Shown piece by piece: positions 58,238 to 64,000 of a stretch of 64,000 nt of DNA. Position 1 is the first letter of the stretch. Every line of letters begins with the position of its first letter. This DNA is from Nocardia mikamii NBRC 108933 (GTDB taxonomy: Bacteria > Actinomycetota > Actinomycetes > Mycobacteriales > Mycobacteriaceae), in assembly GCF_001613505.1 (NCBI RefSeq), contig NZ_BDCM01000010.1, positions 124,001 to 188,000 of the forward strand, given 5' to 3'. The notes under the pieces are model-generated. The model was not told the origin of the DNA and did not search any database. It saw only the letters and a list, made by a program, of their open reading frames with translations. Both the position numbers and the translations under genes were made by a program.

Positions 58238-59682
58238 TGCACGCGAAAACCATCGACCCGCTGGCATTGGACAGTTACCAGCGCGCCGCGCGGATCCTGC
58301 TGGCCAATCATCTGGTGACCCGGACCTTCCCGGATCGCATTGCGCTGCCGCTGATTCGGCGCTGGGCCACCGAACTGCGCGAGGATATGGCCGAACTGCT
58401 CGGCTACCGGCTCGAGGTCACCGAGACCACGGCACGGCTGTTCCCGATCCCCGACCGGCTCGATACCGGCCGTCCCGCCCGCACCCCCGCCGATCGCGTC
58501 TTCGACCGGCGCCGCTACGCCTATCTGTCGCTCGCCCTGGCCGCGCTCGGTCGCGCCGGAGACCAGATCACGCTGTCGGAGTTGGCCGATCAGGTCGCGG
58601 CCTACGCCGTGCGGGTGGAGGGGCTGGAACTGTCGACCGAACGGGCCGCCGACCGGGATGCGTTCGTGGACGCGGTGGCGTGGCTGGCCGCCCGTGGCGC
58701 ATTGTCCCTCGCCGACGGCGACGCCGGTGGCTGGGCGGCCGACCCGGAAGCGGGTGAGGCGCTCTACGACATCGACCGCTCGGTGGTGTTCGCGATCTTC
58801 CGGCCGCCGCGCGCATTGCAGCACCTGCACAGTGTGCGCACCCTGCTCGCCGACGACACCGATTCCGCCGCAACGACTTCCGTGCCGTCGCGGGCCGCGG
58901 CCGCGCGCCGGGTGCGGCGGGCGCTGATCGAGCTGCCGGTCGTGTACACCGAAACCCTCGGTGCGGCCGAGCAATCCGCGCTGGGCAGCGAGAAGATCGT
59001 GGCGGAGGTGGAGTTGCTGACCGGGCTGCGCGCCGAACGGCGCGGTGAGGGCGTGGCCCTGATCGACACCTCGGGCCGGTTCTCCGATGTGCGCTTCCCC
59101 AGCACCGGAACCCTCGCGCAGGTGGCACTGCTGCTGATCGGCGAGATCGCCGACCGGGTCCTCGACATCGACGATCCGCTACCCCGGCAACCGCGTCCGC
59201 CCGCCGCCACCGACACGGCGGACGGGCTCGATGCCGCCATTCCGGCGGCCACCGTCTTCGCGCCGCTGGTCACGATGCCGCAGGAGCCCGTCGACGCGGA
59301 GGATCCGGCCGACGACGAGGAAGGTCCCGAGCCGGTCACCCATCCGTTCATCGATGACGAGTGGATTCGCGCGACGGTGCACGCCCTCACCGAGCGGTAC
59401 GGTTCGACCTTCGCCGCCCAATGGCAGGCCGACGTGGGCGGGCTCACCACCGAGGTGGTCGGTCTGCTGGCGCGATTGTCCCTCGTGGAGACGGTCGACG
59501 GCGGCGTCCTGGCCCTGCCCGCGCTCGCCCGCTACCGGGGCGCTGTGGTCACCGTGCGCACGCGGGCCGAATCCGAATTGTTCGCCTCGGCACGATCGCT
59601 GGGCGCGCACGCCACCGGGCAACCGGCGCCCGCACCGGCCGGCGCGGCGGGATCCAGTAGCTCAGGAAAGGGGACGGAGTAA
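58237..59682 (+). CDS. jetB: Wadjet protein JetB (TIGR02678/DUF2398)
   Basis: 481 residues, TIGR02678 family, the MukE-like (KITE) subunit. Family features are SYQRAARILLANHLVTRTFPD at the start, LREDMAELLGYRLEVTETTARLF, FDRRRYAYLSLALAAL, and FSDVRFPSTGTLAQVALLLIGEI. An acidic linker (about 345-375, DAEDPADDEEG) precedes the last winged-helix-like part. The ATG at 58237 overlaps the jetA stop by one base. It ends three bases before jetC, so the three subunits are co-translated. Confidence 0.92.
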   Translation: MHAKTIDPLALDSYQRAARILLANHLVTRTFPDRIALPLIRRWATELREDMAELLGYRLEVTETTARLFPIPDRLDTGRPARTPADRVFDRRRYAYLSLALAALGRAGDQITLSELADQVAAYAVRVEGLELSTERAADRDAFVDAVAWLAARGALSLADGDAGGWAADPEAGEALYDIDRSVVFAIFRPPRALQHLHSVRTLLADDTDSAATTSVPSRAAAARRVRRALIELPVVYTETLGAAEQSALGSEKIVAEVELLTGLRAERRGEGVALIDTSGRFSDVRFPSTGTLAQVALLLIGEIADRVLDIDDPLPRQPRPPAATDTADGLDAAIPAATVFAPLVTMPQEPVDAEDPADDEEGPEPVTHPFIDDEWIRATVHALTERYGSTFAAQWQADVGGLTTEVVGLLARLSLVETVDGGVLALPALARYRGAVVTVRTRAESELFASARSLGAHATGQPAPAPAGAAGSSSSGKGTE

Positions 59683-59685
59683 CCC

Positions 59686-62600
59686 ATGGACCTCATTCAC
59701 GGTGGTGTCCGCTTCATTCCCACCCGCGCCGGGATCGTCAACCTGTGGGACTACCGCGATCAGGAATTCTGCTTCGCGGACGGACGGCTGGTGCTGCGCG
59801 GACCCAACGGCTCCGGCAAGACCAAGGCGCTGGAGGTGTTGTTCCCCTTCGTCTTCGACGGCCGCATCGAGCCGCGCCGGTTGAATCCGTTCGCCGGTGA
59901 AGAGCGCACGATGAAGTCGAATCTGCTCTATCGCAAACAGGATTCGGCCTATTCCTACGTCTGGATGGAATTCGCGCGCGGGCGCTGGTCGGAGCCCGAG
60001 GTGGTGACCGTCGGCATCGGCATGCGCGCCACCCGGTCCTCGGACAAGGTGACGCGGTGGTATTTCGTCGCCGACGGCCGGGTGGGCGTGGACTTCTCGT
60101 TGATCGGTCCCGACGATCGGCCCTTCACCCGCAAACAGCTGGCCGAGCAGATCGGCACCGACGCGATCGTGGACCGTCCCGTCGACTATCGCGCCGCGAT
60201 CGACGCGCGCATGTTCGGCCTCGGTGTGCAGCGCTACGACCAGTTGATCAATCTGATTCTGACCCTGCGCCGCCCGCAGCTGGCCAAGAACCTCGACCCA
60301 CGCGGACTGTCGCAGGCGCTGACCGACGGTCTGCGCCCGCTCGACGATCAGCTGATCCTCGACGCCGCCCGCTCGTTCAGCGATATGGAGGAGGTCGGCC
60401 GCACGCTCGAGGGGCTGGTCGCCGCCGATTCCGCCACCCGAACCTTCGTCGACGTCTATCGCAAATACCTTGCGGTGCAGGCCAAGTCGGATGTGGATCA
60501 GGTGCGCTCGCGGTTGGACGCGGTGACCCACGGCAGCACCGCGCTGTTCGCGTCCGCGGCATTGCGGCAGCGGCGTGAGACCGAACGCACCGCGGCCGAG
60601 CATCGCGGCGAGGAGGCCGATCGCGCCTACGAGCAGGCCCTCACCGATCGGGAGACGCTGCAGCGTTCCAGCGCCTACGAGGGTAAGCAGCAGCTCGACG
60701 ATCTGGCCGATGCGGTGCGGCGGCTCGAGACTTCGGCGGCGGTCCACCGCGACAAGGCGACCAAGGCTCAGCAGGCGGCCGACCAGCGCGGCGACGAATA
60801 CGAACGCGCCACCGCCGCGGTCGCCACCGCCGCCGCGGCCCTGGCCCGCGGCGAGGACGAACTGCGCGCGGCGGCCGAGGAAGCCGGAATCGCCTGGGCC
60901 GCGCTGCCGGAACAGGCCCGCACCGAACAGCTCATCACCACCGTGCGCAGTCACGCCGAGGAACGCGACGCCGATGTGCGCGCGGTGCGCCAGGCGATGA
61001 CGGTGGCCGATGCCGCCGCGGCCGACCGCACCCGCGCGGAACGAGCCGTCGAACGCGCGGGCCGCCACCGTGATACCGCCACGGCCGAACTGGCCGAGGC
61101 GGAGGCCGCGGTGGCGCTGGCGCGCGCGAATACCGCCGCGTCCCTGCGCACTTGGTGGGACACCCACCGCGAGCCGCACTCCCCCGTGGCCGCCGGATTG
61201 TTCGAGGCGCTCGACGCCGCACTCGCCGAGGCCGGCGGTGACGATGCGCCGCCGCTGCCGCAGGTGCTGGCCGAGCACAGTGAATCGCTCACCGAAACGC
61301 TGCGGGACCGCCGCCGTCAGGCCCGCGCGGCCGCGGATCAGGCGCGCGACCGCGCCGCGGCGCTGCGTGCCGAACGGCAGCGGGTCGGGGCCGAACAGGA
61401 CGACGCGCCCCCGGCACCACAGAGCCGTACCGATTCCCGGGCGATGCGGGCCGGTGCGCCACTGTGGCGGCTGGTGCGCTTCGCCGACGACGTCGACGCC
61501 GAGCGCGCCGCCGGGATCGAAGCCGCTGTGCAGGCCGCGGGTTTGCTCGACGCCTGGGTCGGACCGGATGACGAAGCGCCGCAGACTGATTCGGACATCT
61601 TCCTGACCCCGCTCCCGCCGACCGCGCGGCCCGGCGGTCCCACGCTCGCGCAGGTGCTGGTAGTCGAGGACGGTGTCGGCGACGATTCCGATTCGCCGAT
61701 CGCCGCGGTCTCGCGCACCCATCTCGCCGACATCCTCGCCTCGATCGCTGTGAGCGACAACGACTCCCATGCATCCGAGAACCTGGTCGCGGTCGGCGGC
61801 GACGGGGGTTTCCGGCAGGGCGTGCAACTCGGCCGCCACCACAAGCCGCAGGCGGAATTCATCGGCGCCACCGCCCGGGCCCGGCGCCGGGAACGGCGCC
61901 TGGCCGATCTGACCGAGGAGATCGCCGTCGCCGAACAGGCCGAGCAGAGCGCCCGCGCGGACGCCGACGAGGCCTCCGGCGAGTTGGCCCGGCTGGCGGC
62001 CGCCGCGAAGGACCTGCCGCGCAGCAGTGCGGTGACCGCGGCGCTGCGTTCGGTCTCGGAGGCGGCGGGTGTGCTGCGCTCGCATACCGAGGCGGCCGCG
62101 CAGGCCGAACACGACCTGGACCAGGCCGTCTCGGCGTTCACCGCGGCCGACAAGAAGGTGCGCGCGGTCGCCGCCGCCCGCAACGCACCTCGCGACCCCG
62201 CGGAACTGGACGCGCTCGCCGCGGCGGTCCGTCATTTCGAGAACACCGGCACCGCGCTGCTGCGGCTGCGCGGCGATCACCAGCGCGAGGCCGAACGCGC
62301 CCGCGAGGCGAACGACCGGCTCGCCGAATCCCGGGATCTGGCCGAGGCTTTCGCCGAGGAGGCCGAGGCTGCGCGAGCCGGGTACGAGGAGCAGTTGCGC
62401 AAACTCGAGACGCTGCGCGAGGCGTTGGGCGCCGACGCCGCCGACATCGACCGCGAACTCGAGCAGGCCCGCGAGCGCATCGACGCCGCCCGCGCCGAAC
62501 AGCGCGCCGCCCGCAAGGCCGCCGCCGAGGCGATCGAAGCGGTCGGATCGGCCGAAGGCGCCTATCGCGCCGCCCACGAGTCCCTCGGCACGGCGCTGAC

Positions 62601-63909
62601 CGAACTGCTCACCGACGTCCGCCGACTGGCCCCCTACGCGCGGCCCGATCTGCTCTCGCTGCTGGGCGCGCCCACCGAGAGCCGGTGGCCGACTTCACCG
62701 GCGGCCTGGTCGACCGCAGATCAGCTGCTGTATCGCATCGAATCCGGCGGGCCGGAAAATGAGACCGCCGTCCTGCCCGTCGAGGTGCACGAATTGTTCG
62801 ACAACCTCTGCGCCGCCACCGCTTCCGTGCGCGCCGGGGAGTCCGCCCGCAAGTCGACCCGCAGCGCGGTGACCGCGGCACTGCAGGAATTCGACGCCGC
62901 ACTGGCCTCCGCGCGCCAGGACTACCGCCTGCAGTGGGATGCCGCCGACGGCCTCACCGTGGTGCAGGTGCACGACGACAACGGGATGGCGGCGCTGGCC
63001 GATTTCGCCGACCGCATCGCCGCGGCCCGCGCCGATCAGGAACTGCTGCTGACCGATGCCGAGCGCCGCATTCTCGAGGATGCGCTGCTGACCGGACTCG
63101 CGCAGCAGATCCACGAACGCACCTGCGACGCCCGCGACCTCATCGCCCGGATGGGCGCGGAGATGAAGCAGCGGCGCATGTCCTCGGGTAACACCATCGG
63201 TGTGCACTGGGTGCTGGCCGACAATCTGTCGGAGTCGGCGCGCGCGGTGTGCAAGCTGCTCGACCGGGCCGCTGCCGACCTGGGACCCGGCGAATTGGCC
63301 ACGGTGCGTGCGCATTTCGCCGCCGAGATCCGCGCGGCGCGGGCGGCGCATCCGGAGCGGTCCTATCCGGAGATCCTCGCCACCACCCTGGACTACCGCA
63401 GCTGGCGGGTGTTCTCGTTCACCCTGGTGACCGCCGACGGCTCCGAGGATCGGCTCACGGTGGCGCGGCACAGCGCGCTCTCGGGCGGCGAACAGTCGGT
63501 GTCGCTGCATCTTCCGCTGTTCGCCGCCGCGCACGTGATGCTGGATTCGGCCGATCCGCAGGCGCCGCGACTGCTCGCGCTGGACGAGGCGTTCGCCGGC
63601 GTCGACGACAACGGCCGCAGCGAATTGCTCGGCCTCTCGGTCGATTTCGATCTGGACCTGTTCATGACCGGGTACGACCTGTGGATCACCTACGATCACG
63701 TACCCGCGTGCGCGCATTACGATCTCGCGCATTCGGCGGCCGAGAACACCGTCAGCGCGACGCTGCTGGTATGGGATTCCTCGGCGCTGCTGGCCGAACA
63801 CGACGGCTCCGATCTGACCACCGCCCTGGGTTCGCCCAACCGGCGCCGCACCCCGCACACCGTCGAGGGCGGCATCACCTTCGACGAGGCGCTGGAGCCG
63901 ACCAGCTGA
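59686..63909 (+). CDS. jetC: Wadjet SMC-like ATPase JetC (TIGR02680)
   Basis: 1,407-residue MukB/SMC-like ATPase. The N-terminal head has Walker A GPNGSGKT (39-46); two long Ala/Glu/Arg-rich coiled coils (about 290-560 and 730-970) flank a hinge-like part; the C-terminal head has the signature SGGEQ (1266-1270) and Walker B LLALDEAF (1296-1303). In Wadjet systems this motor extrudes loops on small circular DNA, which JetD then cuts. All ATPase motifs are intact. A perfect 10-bp hairpin follows the stop by 13 bases, and no jetD gene is seen. Confidence 0.94.
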   Translation: MDLIHGGVRFIPTRAGIVNLWDYRDQEFCFADGRLVLRGPNGSGKTKALEVLFPFVFDGRIEPRRLNPFAGEERTMKSNLLYRKQDSAYSYVWMEFARGRWSEPEVVTVGIGMRATRSSDKVTRWYFVADGRVGVDFSLIGPDDRPFTRKQLAEQIGTDAIVDRPVDYRAAIDARMFGLGVQRYDQLINLILTLRRPQLAKNLDPRGLSQALTDGLRPLDDQLILDAARSFSDMEEVGRTLEGLVAADSATRTFVDVYRKYLAVQAKSDVDQVRSRLDAVTHGSTALFASAALRQRRETERTAAEHRGEEADRAYEQALTDRETLQRSSAYEGKQQLDDLADAVRRLETSAAVHRDKATKAQQAADQRGDEYERATAAVATAAAALARGEDELRAAAEEAGIAWAALPEQARTEQLITTVRSHAEERDADVRAVRQAMTVADAAAADRTRAERAVERAGRHRDTATAELAEAEAAVALARANTAASLRTWWDTHREPHSPVAAGLFEALDAALAEAGGDDAPPLPQVLAEHSESLTETLRDRRRQARAAADQARDRAAALRAERQRVGAEQDDAPPAPQSRTDSRAMRAGAPLWRLVRFADDVDAERAAGIEAAVQAAGLLDAWVGPDDEAPQTDSDIFLTPLPPTARPGGPTLAQVLVVEDGVGDDSDSPIAAVSRTHLADILASIAVSDNDSHASENLVAVGGDGGFRQGVQLGRHHKPQAEFIGATARARRRERRLADLTEEIAVAEQAEQSARADADEASGELARLAAAAKDLPRSSAVTAALRSVSEAAGVLRSHTEAAAQAEHDLDQAVSAFTAADKKVRAVAAARNAPRDPAELDALAAAVRHFENTGTALLRLRGDHQREAERAREANDRLAESRDLAEAFAEEAEAARAGYEEQLRKLETLREALGADAADIDRELEQARERIDAARAEQRAARKAAAEAIEAVGSAEGAYRAAHESLGTALTELLTDVRRLAPYARPDLLSLLGAPTESRWPTSPAAWSTADQLLYRIESGGPENETAVLPVEVHELFDNLCAATASVRAGESARKSTRSAVTAALQEFDAALASARQDYRLQWDAADGLTVVQVHDDNGMAALADFADRIAAARADQELLLTDAERRILEDALLTGLAQQIHERTCDARDLIARMGAEMKQRRMSSGNTIGVHWVLADNLSESARAVCKLLDRAAADLGPGELATVRAHFAAEIRAARAAHPERSYPEILATTLDYRSWRVFSFTLVTADGSEDRLTVARHSALSGGEQSVSLHLPLFAAAHVMLDSADPQAPRLLALDEAFAGVDDNGRSELLGLSVDFDLDLFMTGYDLWITYDHVPACAHYDLAHSAAENTVSATLLVWDSSALLAEHDGSDLTTALGSPNRRRTPHTVEGGITFDEALEPTS

Positions 63910-63922
63910 ACGGGATCCGTTG

Positions 63923-63949
63923 CGCGCCGGGCGTATTCGGCCCGGCGCG
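63923..63949. terminator. Terminator hairpin after jetC
   Basis: CGCGCCGGGC (63923-63932) pairs perfectly with 63940-63949 around a 7-base loop. It stands between the jetC stop and a likely convergent gene and would end transcription from both sides. Confidence 0.75.
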
Positions 63950-63951
63950 GC

Positions 63952-64000
63952 TCATCTGTCGCCGAAGGTGATCGACAGCGTGTCCCGGTCGCCCGGTGCG
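63952..64000 (-). CDS. 3' end of a convergent gene (partial)
   Basis: On the minus strand a frame enters from beyond the window and stops with TGA at 63954-63952, encoding ...APGDRDTLSITFGDR. Thirteen of fifteen third positions are G or C, in line with coding sequence, and the hairpin just beyond supports a gene end. Too short to identify. Confidence 0.4.
   Translation of the reverse strand, partial: APGDRDTLSITFGDR

Noticed and set aside
59662..62577. Open frame of about 970 codons on the minus strand
   Set aside because: Antisense to jetC; Gly/Arg-rich without motifs.
63969..64000. Start of jetD on the plus strand
   Set aside because: A GTG at 63969 opens a frame to the edge, but it follows a terminator and has no ribosome site; the minus-strand reading ending at 63952 is the better coding candidate. 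Not excluded.

Overview
The window is chromosomal DNA of a very GC-rich actinomycete, most likely Nocardia or a close relative in the Mycobacteriales. The basis is strong G/C bias at third codon positions, a gene order from about 34.1 to 54 kb (mpa/arc, an MTB12/LppK-like lipoprotein, trmI, a RecB-family nuclease, hisG, hisE, metH, a PAC2 protein) that matches the Rv2115c-Rv2125 neighbourhood of Mycobacterium tuberculosis from memory, and the many secondary-metabolism genes. The genus is an inference; no rRNA or tRNA was seen.

0-7 kb: a TetR regulator with a palindrome upstream and a class A FAD monooxygenase; a membrane glycosyltransferase; the three subunits of 5-oxoprolinase (pxpA-pxpB-pxpC, joined by 4-base overlaps); a NUDIX hydrolase.

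7-32.5 kb: a biosynthetic gene cluster around one 5,749-residue, four-module non-ribosomal peptide synthetase (NRPS). On the minus strand lie a Tat-exported cholesterol-oxidase-like GMC enzyme, a short-chain dehydrogenase, the NRPS, a 47-codon ORF coupled on both sides by ATGA overlaps, and a DUF6875-like protein. On the plus strand lie a cytochrome P450, an acyl-AMP ligase and a PapA/condensation-like acyltransferase; a stand-alone acyl carrier protein sits between these two in opposite orientation. The two arms diverge from an 11-bp palindrome at 27971-27981 that holds a -10-like hexamer on each strand. Reading: ligase plus ACP supply an acyl starter to the EntF-like first C domain, four residues are added, the TE releases the product, and the P450, SDR, GMC enzyme and acyltransferase tailor it. 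The NRPS carries two apparent fossils: a C-terminal C-domain lobe left after the first C domain, and a first epimerization domain lacking two catalytic residues.

32.5-40.4 kb: an AIM24-like protein, a secreted cyclophilin, the proteasomal ATPase Mpa/ARC, a lipoprotein, TrmI, a RecB-family nuclease, HisG/HisE and a GNAT acetyltransferase. The dop-pup-prcBA genes usual downstream of mpa/arc are not there.

40.6-49.3 kb: a tight operon of a PhyH-like 2-oxoglutarate dioxygenase, a methyltransferase and a carnitine/choline acyltransferase homologue, divergent from a STAND-LuxR regulator; then a Ser/Thr kinase and a HAD phosphatase.

49.3-56.6 kb: cobalamin-dependent methionine synthase, a PAC2 protein, and a resolvase-like protein lacking the catalytic Ser that diverges from an XRE regulator across a nested palindrome and a tandem repeat; then a DUF2127-like membrane protein.

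56.6-64 kb: Wadjet (JetABC) anti-plasmid condensin genes. No jetD follows; jetC ends at a 10-bp-stem hairpin, beyond which a convergent gene probably begins.
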